Shown in pieces: positions 22,947 through 34,007 of a DNA stretch of 64,000 bases. The position numbers and the translations under genes are program-made. Source of the DNA: Xylona heveae TC161 (Eukaryota; Ascomycota; Xylonomycetes; Xylonales; Xylonaceae); NCBI RefSeq assembly GCF_001619985.1, contig NW_017264193.1, forward strand, positions 563,726-627,725, given 5' to 3'. The notes under the pieces were generated by a model, which worked only from the letters and a program-made list of their open reading frames with translations, ran no database searches and was not told the DNA's origin. Numbering within the stretch: position 1 is the stretch's first letter; every line of letters starts with the position of its first letter.

Positions 22947-24516
22947 TCACAGCTCGTCGTGAGTCTCGGGCTGTTCTTCAGTCTCTACCAGTCCCTCGGG
23001 TAATTTTTCCTTCTTGCCTTCTCCGAGACGAATGGCGTCTACCCACTTCTCGACCTCTTCATGGCCATAGCCCTCGCCGACATATCGGCGGAACCAAGAC
23101 CGTCGTCCGTTGAGCGCGATAAGTTCAACATCGCTGTCGGTGTTTACTGAGAGGGCATCCCTGACTCTCACTGCGTCCGCATTGTCAACGGGCAGCGCAT
23201 AAAAGGGAAACAAATGCCCGTGTCTCTGCTTGTGCTTGTGCGCTACTTCGGACAAGCTTCCGAGAGCGACTGTTGCGGCTTCGGGCAAGACGGTCTCGGA
23301 ATCCTTGACAGCAGGCACCAGAGCCAAGATGCACGTGCCGGTCTTGGGCCCCAGACAAGCCTTTCGCAATTGCTCTGACGTTTCAAGTGTAGGGAGAGGC
23401 TCTGGAGCGTCTGGGACGTCTACTGGCTTGGGAGCATCACTGGGAGCCGCGCCCGGTTCGGGAGACTCTGTTGGCACACTGCTCTCTTCCAGGGTAATGG
23501 ACGTGGCTCCTGCGACTTCATCGGCAAGGTGCGATGCCGATGCGGATGAATACGCGGCGGAGTCCTCAGAGGCCTTCTTTTTCGCTTTGCTCTCGTCTTT
23601 GGCTTTGTTCGAAGCCTTGGCTTTCTTTGGAGCAGGGTCCGGATTCGGCTGGGCAATCTGGCTCAGGAATTCAGTTATAGGGCCCTTTTTCATCTCGCCG
23701 TTGTATACGATGGCATCTTGTTCTCCGCCGGGGAGAAGAACAAGGGTAGGGAAAGAGGACACCCCAAAGGTGGATACTGCGCCCTTTCCCTTGTTTCGAA
23801 TCTGCGCAAAATTAATGTTGCCCAGGAAGTCGACGGCCAGAGCTCGGATTAGAGCGCTGGTGGTGCCTTTTTCTGTAAATAATATGGCCTTTGCGGATGA
23901 GTTGCCCTCCTTGAGCCAGCTGTCCAATGACTTGTCGCCTATTCTCTTCACATGGTTGGGTATCCGATCCACGACGGCGTCCACGATGGCCTTGGCGCTT
24001 CGTGCGCCCATGTAGTCTTCGACTGACGGTCGGCCAGCCTTCTTTGATGGCACCACAATCTTTAGGGAGGGGAAACCTTGGATTCCCATGCTTCCGCAAA
24101 ATGCCTGATTCGATTCATCGTCGCAGTTCACTGCTGCTACCTTTGCGAGACCTTGGAGGTTGCGCGCAGCTTTTTCGTATGCGGGTTTGAGGTTCTGGCA
24201 ATGTCCACACCAGGGTGCGTAGAATCTGTCATATGAGCATTGATATGTAGTCGCATCGAGACGGAGAAAAAATGAATAGCTTACTCTATAATCTGCAATT
24301 AGAATGGTTAGCAATTAACTTGTACAAGGGAGGCAGAGTGGTATTCCGGAAGGGAAAGCTCACAGAGGTGTGGTTAGATCTGGCAATGAGTTGATCGTAA
24401 TTTTTCGCATCAACACGAAGCACGGGTGAGGATTTTGTGTACAAGGAATCAGCAGAAGCAGGCAGTGCGAGCAGGAGAGCTGCGGCGGCGGCCGTCCATG
24501 AGAGGCCTGCAAACAT
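22947..24516 (-). CDS. ER protein disulfide isomerase-like protein (HDEL)
   Basis: 479 residues from exons 24516-24364, 24292-24285 (8 nt) and 24225-22947. The signal peptide is clear (MFAGLSWTAAAAALLLALPASADS). The first thioredoxin domain has IIEFYAPWCGHC (CGHC at residues 60-63) and the cis-Pro segment GIQGFPSLK. A second thioredoxin-fold segment (INFAQIRNKGKGAVSTF, VSSFPTLVLLPGG) lacks a CxxC pair and would be non-catalytic. A Lys/Ala/Ser-rich linker leads to a C-terminal domain and the HDEL retrieval signal. The order fits fungal P5/Mpd1-like oxidoreductases of the ER. The 8-nt exon ATTATAGA is needed to join HTS to EFYAPW in frame; introns are 71 and 59 bp. Divergent from VTA1. Confidence 0.93.
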
Positions 24517-25033
24517 GTTGGCGCTCTACCAAGCAAGAACTGAGCTATGCTAGCTTAGTGAAGGAGCGCAAAATGAAGCTCCAAGAACAAAATTAAGAAA
24601 ATGTATAATTAATTAGAATAAACCAAAAAAGATATCTAGCTCAAAAATAGAAAATTCGATATAGTAAAGAGTGCAAATATGTACTAGTGCTGGTCGTGTG
24701 AGAAGAGGTTTATGTGGCAAGAAGAAGAAGGCGAATTATTACTGTTTATGTCTCCTGTTGGCTGTCCAATCTGAAGCTCCCAAGGTGAGAGCGACAGCCC
24801 AAAATGCAAAAAGTGGGGTGCTGGTGCCCCGTAGCGCCTCCGACTCCCCGCGTCATACCCGTCGAGCTATACCAAGAGCTTCCCTGGACTCTATCACACG
24901 GACTTCATTTCCCCTCTTCTATACACAATTTTACTTGAATAATTCACGATACTCCTTTTTTTATCTTTTCGTGTATATTAAAGGAATTTATTCTACAGCT
25001 TGTACAATAGTACAGGCAACAACACGCCAGAAA
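24517..25033. promoter_or_regulatory. Bidirectional promoter, ER thioredoxin gene / VTA1
   Basis: 517 bp between divergent ATGs. AT-rich near 24590-24670. An unfolded-protein-response element could be expected for the isomerase, but I saw no sure match. Confidence 0.45.
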
Positions 25034-26742
25034 ATGGCAAACAACATCCCCCAAAGCTTAAAAGCTGCCGATATTTCTCGCTTTGCCCACCGTGCAGCTC
25101 AGCTAGAAGCTGTCAAGCCAGTCGTTTCTTATTGGTGTATGTACAATCGAATATCTTCATCTCTCACATGAGCTAATTCAGTGTGAAAAGGCGATTACTG
25201 GATCGTCAATCAGATCCTCTCCAAGAAGCTGCACAATGCCGACAGTGAGAGCTTAACCTATACGACAACGCTCATGGATAAGCTCGAACAAGTACGATTC
25301 ACACTATTAAAAAGGCTGCTGCAATGGAACATTAACTAACGGGCTCCAGACCAAACAAGCAAATGCTGGAAATGACGCAATTACCGACGATGTCGCTGGC
25401 CAGGCCTACGTTGAGCAATTCGGTCTCGAGACCTTCCACCGAGCGGATAATGCGATGAGAGCTGACAAAGCCACTCGGTGCGCAACACATGCAGTTTCAT
25501 AATACAGAAAAGATATACTGACTCGCTGGTCTCTGTAGACAAACGGCGGACACCTTCCAAGCCGCGGCGACTTTCCTTGACCTCCTCCAAATTTGGGGTC
25601 CCGCCGACCCTGAAATGGCGGCCAAATCCAAATTTGCCAAATATCATGCGCTGCGCATTGCCAAGGCTATCAAGGCTGGCGAGGACCCTAACGCAACAAA
25701 TCCGGCGCAAGAACCGGCTCCAGAGGCCGAGGCACCAGAGCTTGACCCCAATGATCCAGAGGTGCAACTCATCAATGGACCCTCCTCCACCAAGCCGCGG
25801 CAACCGTCTGTGGTTGAAATCCAAGACGAAAACGAACGCATTGAGCCTAAGCTTGCTGCTCAATCAGTGCTCGATGAATCGCTTCATCCATCTCGTGATG
25901 CTTCAAAGCCACAAACCCCCGTTCCTGGCCGGCAACCTTCTATCCAAGAAATCCAAGACGAAAATGAGCGGATCGAGCCACGACTTGCGGCCGAATCATA
26001 TCTAGACGAATCTCTACATCCCTCCCGCGATGCATCAAAGCCACAAACACCTGTACCTGGACCAGGCCCTTCGGTTCAAGAAGTTCAGGACGAGAACGAA
26101 CGAATTGAGCCGCAGCTTGCAGCTGAGTCATACCTCGATGAATCTCTTCATCCGTCCGAGGCTGCCTCTAATGCGCAATCACCATCGAAAGGTGGAAATG
26201 ACACAATGGACACCAGCCAAGATGGATATTTCCCTGCCGTCCCCACTGAGACGGCTGCTCCAAACCTGCCCAGTGCACCAGCAAGCAAACCAGGAGCTTC
26301 CGCGGCACCACCTTTTCCTGAACCACCATCGGGCTTCTCTGCAGCTCCACCGACTTCGGGTCGTGGTCCAACCTCTGCTCCGGCACCATTCCCTCCAGCG
26401 CGACCTGCAGACTTTGACCCGACCACTGTCCCTGCGCCAAAGCATGGCTATGCCGTCCCTGGCGCACCTTCTCTGTCACAGCCTTTGGCACCGCAACACA
26501 TTCCGCCGACTTCTGCCGATTACTATCGATCGTATGGTTCTGGACCTGGTGCAGCTGCAGCTCAGCCTGCTCAGTCGCAGACGTCCGCAAGCTCTGGCCC
26601 GGAAACATTTATTGCCGATGAAGAAGCCATTAGCAATGCGCAGAAACATGCGCGATGGGCCATTTCTGCTTTGAACTTTGAGGACGTAACGACTGCCGTC
26701 AAGGAGCTGCGTGTGGCGTTGAAAGCTCTCGGCGCGAGGTAA
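25034..26742 (+). CDS. VTA1: Vta1, Vps4 cofactor of the ESCRT/MVB pathway
   Basis: 511 residues from exons 25034-25136, 25191-25291, 25350-25477 and 25539-26742. The N-terminal tandem MIT-like domain (residues 1-150) reads SLKAADISRFAHRAAQLEAV, KPVVSYWCDYWIVNQILSKK, AYVEQFGLETFHRADNAMRADKAT (split by introns) and FLDLLQIWG. The C-terminal Vps4-binding domain is AISNAQKHARWAISALNFED...VKELRVALKALG. The linker between them is enlarged and holds three tandem copies of a 44-residue unit (residues 199-330), then a Pro/Ala-rich part. Vta1 activates the Vps4 ATPase that disassembles ESCRT-III on endosomes. The open frame runs upstream of 25034, but the ATG with MANNIPQSLK is the family start. Confidence 0.95.
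25801..26196 (+). repeat. Coding tandem repeat, 3 x 132 bp, in VTA1
   Basis: Units begin at 25801, 25933 and 26065, each 44 codons with the core IQDENERIEPKLAA...LDESLHPSRDASK. The third copy ends less well (HPSEAASNAQSPSKG). Copies differ at many synonymous sites, so the repeat is old and kept at the protein level. Confidence 0.92.
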
Positions 26743-27280
26743 TCCTTTGTCAATGCAAGGTCTTAGGTTGAGACGAGGGTGAAATCGCTGCAACAAACCT
26801 TTTTTGTGTAGCCTCATTGGCGATTTATATATGCTTGATTTATCACTGGCCTTTTTATTTTTCTACATCTCTGACATGTGGTTTTCATTTTCTCACTTTT
26901 ATACCCAGCCAATTCACGTCAAATTGTAATCTACACTCTTCTCTTTCAATTTTTTTGTCCCTTCCTGTCTCTCTGCCGGTCCATCCATGTCAGCGTTCCT
27001 TTGCCTTTACCATGACTCAGCTTTGAACAACCATGTACTCTCGAGCAGTATATTTGGCGGCCATCTCCTCCCCTTTTGCTTATTCAAATAGTCAAGGTTT
27101 TCTGGTTTCCAGTCGATGGATTTTCTTTACAGCTTGCACAAGATTGATCACACGTAACTTATATTCCTCTTTTGCAAAAAGCAATGCACTTCCTTCTGTC
27201 ATTTCGTCCAAATAGGCAATTGTTAATTCCAAATAAACGATGACAATAAATTCATTTTTTCCCCTTTCAAAGTTTTTGAC
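26743..27280. other. Convergent 3' region, no gene seen
   Basis: 538 bp, T/C-rich on the plus strand, between the convergent 3' ends of VTA1 and the next gene. No supported feature. Confidence 0.4.
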
Positions 27281-28204
27281 CTAGAAATATTCCCTCCGGC
27301 CTTTCTTTGCCTGTGCTGCTGATCCAATTGCTTTCGCCTCTTGCTCACCGACGACCGGCTGGGCCTGCTGCTGCTCCTGCGCCGCATCTCCACGAACAGC
27401 TGCTTGCCTCTTTTCTGCCGCTGCCTCTTTACCTTCTACCTCTTCCTCTGCGTCGGCCTTATTCGCCCTCGATCGCCAAAGCGCATCTTCTTGTTCAATT
27501 TCTTTTAATACTGTTATTTATCAACATTAGCAATCTTTTTCTTCTCTATCCTTCCCAGACCCCCTTCCACCACTCCGCTGACATGTGTCCCACGGGGGAA
27601 GAAAAGAAAGTAGAAACTTACCCTCCTCCCACTCCCTCTCCTTGACTTTATCCCCCGTCCCCAACAATCCTTCCACATCCACCTCTTCGCCCTTTTGCAC
27701 CCGCTCAATGACTTCCCTGAGCAACCCGATCCGCGCTTCCGACCTGCGCGTGATCGTCGCATATTCTCTCCGCAACGCAATCATTTGGATCGCTTGCGAC
27801 CCGATCAGTAGGAATATCACAATGTAGAACGTCGCTGGATTCCATTCTTTTTTCTGGGAGGCTGCGGTTGCGTGACGACCGACAGTGGAGGTTCCTGGTT
27901 GATCATGACGACGACGGCGCAGGAATGATGGGATCAGGGATGTCCAGATTGAGGGCTGGGCGATGCGCGGGAGGGAACCGGGTTCTGGTGGAGTTGAAGC
28001 CGAATGTGAGGAAGAGGAGGAAGAGGAGAACGATAACGATGACGAGACATTGAGGTGGGAGAGAGATGTAAAGGTACGCGTGCGTTGGCGGCGAAGGGTA
28101 TGTATAGTTGAGGGATACAAAAAGTCGAGAAAAGGCGCGCCGCGAGATGCTGCGGCGGCGGATCGGGCGGAGGAGTGGATGGAGGAGCGGATGGAAGTCG
28201 CCAT
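27281..28204 (-). CDS. Fungal mitochondrial single-pass membrane protein (DUF5321-like)
   Basis: 270 residues from exons 28204-27622 and 27510-27281; the 111-bp intron is phase 1 and joins EREWEE to VLKEIEQEDALW. The N-terminus (MATSIRSSIHSSARSAAAASRG) is rich in Ser/Arg/Ala with no acid, as in a mitochondrial presequence, followed by a Ser-rich run. One membrane helix at about residues 123-141 (NPATFYIVIFLLIGSQAIQM) precedes a charged helical segment (RREYATITRRSEARIGLLRE) and an acidic, Gln/Ala-rich C-terminus. I believe this is the fungal DUF5321 family, from memory of the WNPATFYI...ALRREY core; its function is not known. Probably an inner-membrane protein. Confidence 0.8.
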
Positions 28205-28795
28205 TGTCGATTGAAAATATGGAACACTGTCGTGCGTTGAGAGTGTTGAGATAAAAGAAAGAAACGATAGTGGGATTTTGTTAGAACTTCACGGTAAATA
28301 GGACAGGTATGGAGCAATGGAGTTAGGAAGAAGATAGCTACAGGACAAGCTTGAGGACGGAGGAGGAAAAGGTGGTTGATGCTCGATGCTCCGCGGCAGG
28401 GTGCGGTGGACGCACGGACTAAGTTTGAATAACTAGAGCTAATACCTCCGTACGTGTGGTTACCCGGCTAAGCGCATCGTCATGGCCACAGGTTGGAGCT
28501 CGGGCAAATGGGCTGGATGGGCAGATGTGCGGGACAGTCATAGAGCCTCCTGATAAAGAATTTGAGGGCGCTTGTCTTAGAAGGTTATACGATGTATTAT
28601 GCAACACGACATTTTTTTGTTTTGGAAAATGTTGATGATATAGAGGACTCGTCCCAGCATTGAAGTACTAGCTAGGCTGTCGTCGTCGAACAAGATGATA
28701 TACGTAAACAAAAAACATTGCAGGCGAAAAAGAAGATTCCGTTAAACTCCACAAGTTTAATCCCTTTTCTGCCAATCTCACTCTCTTTGAGTTTA
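28205..28795. other. Intergenic region, no gene seen
   Basis: 591 bp upstream of the DUF5321-like gene and downstream of TVP23. No supported feature. Confidence 0.4.
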
Positions 28796-29928
28796 TCACC
28801 TAAACATCCGACTGAACATGCCGCCGGCGATGCTCCGTGCCAGACCGCCGGTATTGAACGCGGTCGAGGCCAAATTCGATGCTTGACTGAACTTGTCACA
28901 GCGGGAGAACGCAACTGTGTTGGTGATTGTAAGGACCAGAGCAATAACTAATTTTAGACTGTTAGCATGTTTTCGTTTGCTTTGTTTTGAACTGGCTGGC
29001 AAAGGGCAAAATAATAGAAAGCAGCCTGAAACAGATCGTGTAGTAACACAGCCGTGCGAAACCAGAAACAATCCAGAATAAAGAGTAAATAAAGGGCGCT
29101 CTCACCGACTAAGCTCAACCAGATAACCTCAACTTTGACAATCGCCACAATGGCCAGCGCTACCCACGCCAAGGGCTGGAGGTACAGCGCCCACCAGAAA
29201 AAGCGGCTATCTGTCGCATTCGTCCGTCGTTCATTTGGATCAGAGCTTTCAAAGACCCAATGTGAGTCGCCCGACGACGCAACTACTTCATTCCACCATC
29301 TTAGTCCCACGAGCCGTCGGCCCGCAATGTTTTTGAGGTAGTAAAAGTCCATGGCGAGCGCGAGGATGCATAAGATAAAAACGAGAACACTAGATTGGAG
29401 ATATGTTAGTTATAATGGAGTTCGGTTTGTTGCAGATTTGATGTGTATAAGCTCCAGATTTGTATTGTATGGCGTAGGGGGCAGGAAAAGTTAATGCAAC
29501 GGATTTGGCGATGATTTTAGAATATTTGAGCATCTTTCTTCACGAGACGGGTCGCTCGAGATTCATATATGAATATCTCAAAGTCGGAAACTCTCAAAGA
29601 AAGCGCAAGACGGCAATAGCAGAAGGTGACCATACAAATTATCCGTAAATAATAGTCCGAGTAGGTAAATCAATACACTTGCTATGATTCGTACACAGTC
29701 AGTCAGCGGATATTCAGGGAAAGTACACATATCCCGATTCAATCGCGCATTTATTCCGCCACTTCATCCAACCCCCCGCTCCACCCAGAAACCAAAAAGA
29801 GATGAAGAAAAGCCTATACAAAGCAGATGCATAATCGACATACCTATTCTAAATCCTAGGAAACATAACAATGTAATGGGATGCGAGCTGAGGCGCCAGC
29901 TCAGCGTGCCAGGCGCCGGGTTGTCCAT
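28796..29928 (-). CDS. TVP23: Tvp23, Golgi membrane protein (FAM18 family)
   Basis: 188 residues from exons 29928-29844, 29681-29636 (46 nt), 29389-29106 and 28947-28796; introns of 162, 246 and 158 bp, all phase-consistent. Family blocks are nearly textbook: [40 protein letters not shown] (across introns), [33 protein letters not shown]...[16 protein letters not shown] and [19 protein letters not shown]. Four membrane helices are expected. Tvp23 sits in late Golgi membranes with Tvp15/18/38 and helps maintain vesicle traffic. It shares a 369-bp promoter with TMA20. Confidence 0.96.
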
Positions 29929-30297
29929 AGTTGATAATGAAAAATGATCTGGCGTCTTATGTAAAATCAAATTCTAAGTTGCGAAGCTGATTCAAATTGT
30001 CATGTTATTGCAGATTAGGCGTCAGAAGGTTTCATTATGAAGCTACCGTTGCAATTGCGTCGTAAGGCAGACTGTCGTAGCTCCTGGACCCTTGTCGTGT
30101 CTCGGCATTTTCCGCTATGCGCAGCTCCCGCGGCGCGCGAACATGGCCAACTACGCAACTCTTCCTTTGTTCATCGTGGGGCAACCTTGTGAAATTGTAT
30201 ACAGCACTCGAACCATAACAAAATCACCAAGTCATAGAATTGATACCCGCTTTCATTTGTCTCGTTTTCTTGCTATCTGGGAACTGTATCTTTCACC
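29929..30297. promoter_or_regulatory. Bidirectional promoter, TVP23 / TMA20
   Basis: 369 bp between divergent start codons at 29928 (minus) and 30298 (plus). It must serve both genes. No specific element is identified. Confidence 0.5.
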
Positions 30298-31108
30298 ATG
30301 TTCAAGAAGGAGTAAGTCTCGTTCTGTCTGCCAGTCACCAGCTAAAGGCTCTATCTGATACGATCTACAAACCTCACCTCATATGACACAATTCGCATAC
30401 AAGTATTGAGATCTAATGAATCTCTCAAAATAGTATCAATCCGGCGAAGAAGACCAAGGTCAAGTCTTCGGCCCAGCGTGCTCTCCGGTCAAAACTATGC
30501 GACTCATATCCTCTTCTTGCGCCATATATCGATGAGATTATTCCGAAAAAGTCACAGCTTGATGTGATGAAACTGTACGTCAATAATTTTGACATTTTCT
30601 CCTCACGTATATTTCATGTTGTTTAATGGAAATGCGCCTTGGACTACCCATACTTTGCCGCCGTTCGTGTTTGAGCTAATCACGTCCCGTCTTGTGAAAC
30701 CGCAGCCCCGACTTTGCAACACTCTACTCCCTCGAATCACATCCTCTTTTCGTCGAGATTGAGAAAAAGGGCGCCGACGACATTTTCCTTCCTCACCTGA
30801 AGCTCGTTCATGCTTTTCCGCACTGTTTCAAGCGCGTCCAGATTGACCGTGGCGCGATCCGTTTTGTCCTGTCTGGCGCAGCGCTCATGGCTCCTGGTTT
30901 GACGTCACCTGGCGGACGGTTACCGCCAGCTGAAGAGGCTTTGAAGCCTGGGGAGGTCGTAGCTGTTGGCGCCGAAGGAAAAGACGAGATTTGCCTGATT
31001 GGTATCCTGAAGATGGGCACGGAAGAAATGAAGGAGAAGAAGAAGGGAGTGGTTATGGATGAAGGACACTATCTTGGTGATGGACTATGGAAACTGAGCG
31101 TGGAGTAA
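30298..31108 (+). CDS. TMA20: Tma20 / MCT-1, PUA-domain translation factor
   Basis: 185 residues from exons 30298-30311 (14 nt), 30434-30574 and 30706-31108. The protein begins MFKKDINPAKKTKVKSSAQR, with the N-terminal MCT-1 domain (LLAPYIDEIIPKKSQLDVMK, LPDFATLYSLESHPLFVEIE) and a C-terminal PUA domain (VQIDRGAIRFVLSGAALMAP, VVAVGAEGKDEICLIGILKM, GHYLGDGLW). The human homologue has 181 residues. With Tma22 it recycles post-termination 40S subunits. The very short first exon is forced by the GA/T split of the Asp codon and the fit of MFKK to the family start. Confidence 0.95.
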
Positions 31109-31728
31109 TTGGTCTGTCATTTCTTTTTGCTTGGCTCAGCCATATGACGTTGAAGATATATCCTAGCTGCGGCTAGACGAAAGCCGCCGATTTGCATGAA
31201 AGATTATGAAAGAAAAGTTTTGTTCACACGTATGATGCCACTTGCAAAATCAATCAAGTGAGAAGGGGAAAAATAGAAAATAAGAGTCGATACATGACTT
31301 GGGCTTGGACGGTGTATTGCTATTGTGATGTTGTTTTTAAGTTGCAAGTGAAACTATTGAATGCCATCTTAGTATAGGATATGGCTATATGATTGTACTT
31401 GGATAGATCATTGTTAGAGAAGATCTCACTTTATTTTGATTACATTTTATATTCTTGTTATTGCTTCTTGTATGTTCTGACGAATGCTAGATAAATCATT
31501 TACTTTGGCTCTCATCAACTGCCAACGGTTTAGTCCCCGCTTAGCTTATCGATAAGAGGTGATGCCATGGCGCCACTCGACACCTTAATCTCATTAATGA
31601 ACTCCAGGTGCAACCTAAATAATAACCCACAATCTCCAGCCTTCCCCACAATCATGGTCTATTCATTGACCTAATGGACCAATCCTCCTCTTGTGTCCTA
31701 GCACACAGTCTGTTATAGTTGTCTTGCC
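31109..31728. other. Intergenic region, no gene seen
   Basis: 620 bp between two same-strand genes; AT-rich 3' flank of TMA20, then the F-box gene promoter. No supported feature. Confidence 0.4.
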
Positions 31729-34007
31729 ATGTCGTCAGAACAACATGGATTGTTTTTGTCCCTTCCTGACGAGGTCATCCAGAGCATTTTCTGGTTCGTG
31801 CCGGCGGAGTCACTTGCTTCAATTCAATCGGTCTGCAAACGATTTCGCTATCTTGCAATCGAACCCATATTATGGCGACATCTCTGCTTGACTCGGTTTC
31901 GATACTGGGACCCAACGCATTTGATCAAACAGAAAAGCGCTTGTCCAGTGGCTCAGGTTGACTGGAGACAACTTTTCGTCGAGCGTGCTTTGCTTGACCG
32001 CAAGGCCACGAAGCTACTTGATAGCATCCTTGCCAGTCAAAAAGGCCGGATTGATAAATTTCAGGCAATAGTCAACCTAGGATATGGTGCCAAAGACACT
32101 TTGTTACAACACTTACATGTCAGCGAATCCGCCGAAGATGTGCTCGCAAGAAGGTAAATCAGACAAAAGCTATATCCCATGAAAAATATTGACAAATAAA
32201 CGTCGCAGATATTACAGTAGTGCGGTCCTCGGATGCTTGCATCGGAATATTGCGATCCAGGAGTGGTGTAAACTCAAGGAGGGTCAGCATGTCACTCTCG
32301 ACCGAGCCCTCGGCGCATTTGACATGTTCGTGCTAGAAGACAGGGAGGGTGATCTTGAGGATGTAAGTGAGCATACTTTTACCCTATGAAGCTGAATCAT
32401 ACTCACGCAAAGGAAGGTGTCCCATGCCCTCGATGCACTGGCCGAGCGCTTTCGTGAACAAACACCGGACCTCGATAGTCTCTCGCCCCGCGCCAAAGCA
32501 ACACAGCTGGCATCTTTCTTACGAGCTAGAGGATTTATAGAGGTACCAGAGGGCCGCTACGACGATCTGCAAAATAGATTTATCGGTATAGCACTACTCG
32601 GACACGACCATCCTTCTTTACCACTTATATCGGTCGCGGTGTTCTGCTGCGTGGCGCAGCGGATAGGATTGGATGCTCGACCATGCTCATTTCCATTTCA
32701 TGTTCATGCAATGGTTCTCCCTCCAGCCGGCCAGACGCTTGATGGAAGACAAATACCCTCCAGCCCAAGCTCAACGCAGCAAGCAACGTACGAGGATCCA
32801 TGGAGAGTCTACCCTCCATCAGCAGGACAGACGCTTGATGGAGCATCATTACTCGCTGGCGGAAGTTCAGCAGCGCCTCAGCATCAGCAAATAATGTATC
32901 TGGATCCCTACAGGAGTGACTCCGAGGTGCATATCCGCGAACTCGAGAGTCAGCTCGTGGCAATTGGTGCTGAACAGTCAACCTATCCATCACTTCTCGG
33001 CGACTCGACCAACTCTGAAATGGTTCTAAGAAATGCGCGCAACATTATGAAATCCGTGCAGGACAACCAGCATCTGGCGCTCACACGACAACACGCACAT
33101 CGACATCATCATCTTACTCCCCCTCCTCCACCCGAAGACTTGAAGCCATTTCCAGACCTCGAAGGCGCATTCTACAGCGCGTTATGGGCCTCTTTATTAC
33201 TAGGCGTCATGACCGACGGTCCCCAACAGCTCGCTGCAGCCTCCCGTCGACGACAGTACTTGCCATACTTTGTTGAGCATTTCGTCACGCATTTCCCGCA
33301 CGACGTATCCCTCTTTGAGCGCTACATCATTCCGCTTTTCCAAAACTTGTCCGAATATCAACAACTTCTCGAAGCCACCCGAGTCATGCGAGCAGGCGAC
33401 TTGATTCCCAAAAAGATCATTGCGCGATCAGGACTCGAGGGGCTAAAGCTCCCCCGATATAAAGTCGGACAAGTATTCAGACACAAGCGCTACGCTTACG
33501 AGGCCGTCATTACCGGCTGGGATGCCGAGTGCCGTGCAGCAGAACACTGGATGCAGGAAATGGAAATCGATCGTCTTTCTAGAGGTCGCTATCAGAGCTT
33601 TTATCACGTTTTGTATGTCCCCTTAAGTCTTCATAACTTTTTTTTTCTCCCTCCTCATCTTATCTTTCAACCTGTTCTTCCTCGTCCGTTTCTTCCCGTC
33701 CTTTCTCCTCGTCTCTTTGGCCCGTACCCCGTCCTTTTTCTTTCGTCCGCTCCGGCTATCTCTTCTCCTTTTTTTTTTTTTTTTTTTTTTTTCATATCTC
33801 AGTCATATCTTATAACGACTCGAGCTAATTCATGTCAACAGAGTGGAAGACAAAAGCGTGCGATACGTCGCCGAGGAAAATATGCAAATCATCACACCCG
33901 AAGTGCCGTATTCCTTGCTCCCGCTCGCAGGACGGTACTTTAAGCGCTGGGACAAGGAGAACAGGGTCTTTGTGAGCAATATCAAGGATGAATACCCGGA
34001 TGATTAA
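31729..34007 (+). CDS. F-box protein with SirB1/transglutaminase-like and YccV domains
   Basis: 646 residues from exons 31729-32153, 32209-32362, 32417-33612 and 33842-34007. The N-terminal F-box is LFLSLPDEVIQSIFWFVPAE...VCKRFRYLA. The middle matches the Transglut_core2/SirB1 type (ALDALAERFREQTPDLDSLS, LLGHDHPSLPLISVAVFCCV, FHVHAMVLPP, MYLDPYRSDSEV), with a 96-bp internal duplication. The C-terminus is the YccV/hemimethylated-DNA-binding-like domain (YKVGQVFRHKRYAYEAVITG, FYHVLVEDKSVRYVAEENM, GRYFKRWD). Animals have the same order in FBXO21. It should be a substrate receptor of an SCF ligase. The last intron (229 bp) contains an uninterrupted run of 24 T. Confidence 0.93.
32718..32905 (+). 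repeat. Approximate 96-bp coding duplication in the F-box gene
   Basis: The segment starting PPAGQTLDG at about 32721 is repeated 96 bp on as PPSAGQTLDG, each followed by a low-complexity Ser/Gln stretch and a Y(E/L)DP(W/Y)R motif. CAGACGCTTGATGGA is the same in both copies (32732 and 32828). Confidence 0.75.
33769..33792. repeat. Poly-T run (24 T) inside an intron
   Basis: Uninterrupted T24 in the last intron of the F-box gene, about 50 bp before the 3' splice site. Likely length-variable. Confidence 0.9.

Noticed and set aside
23230-24015. 261-codon open frame antisense to the ER isomerase
   Set aside because: Shadow of the large third exon, whose minus-strand frame carries the thioredoxin and HDEL features.
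26168-26608. 146-codon open frame antisense to VTA1
   Set aside because: Opposite the Pro/Ala-rich linker of VTA1; low-complexity shadow.
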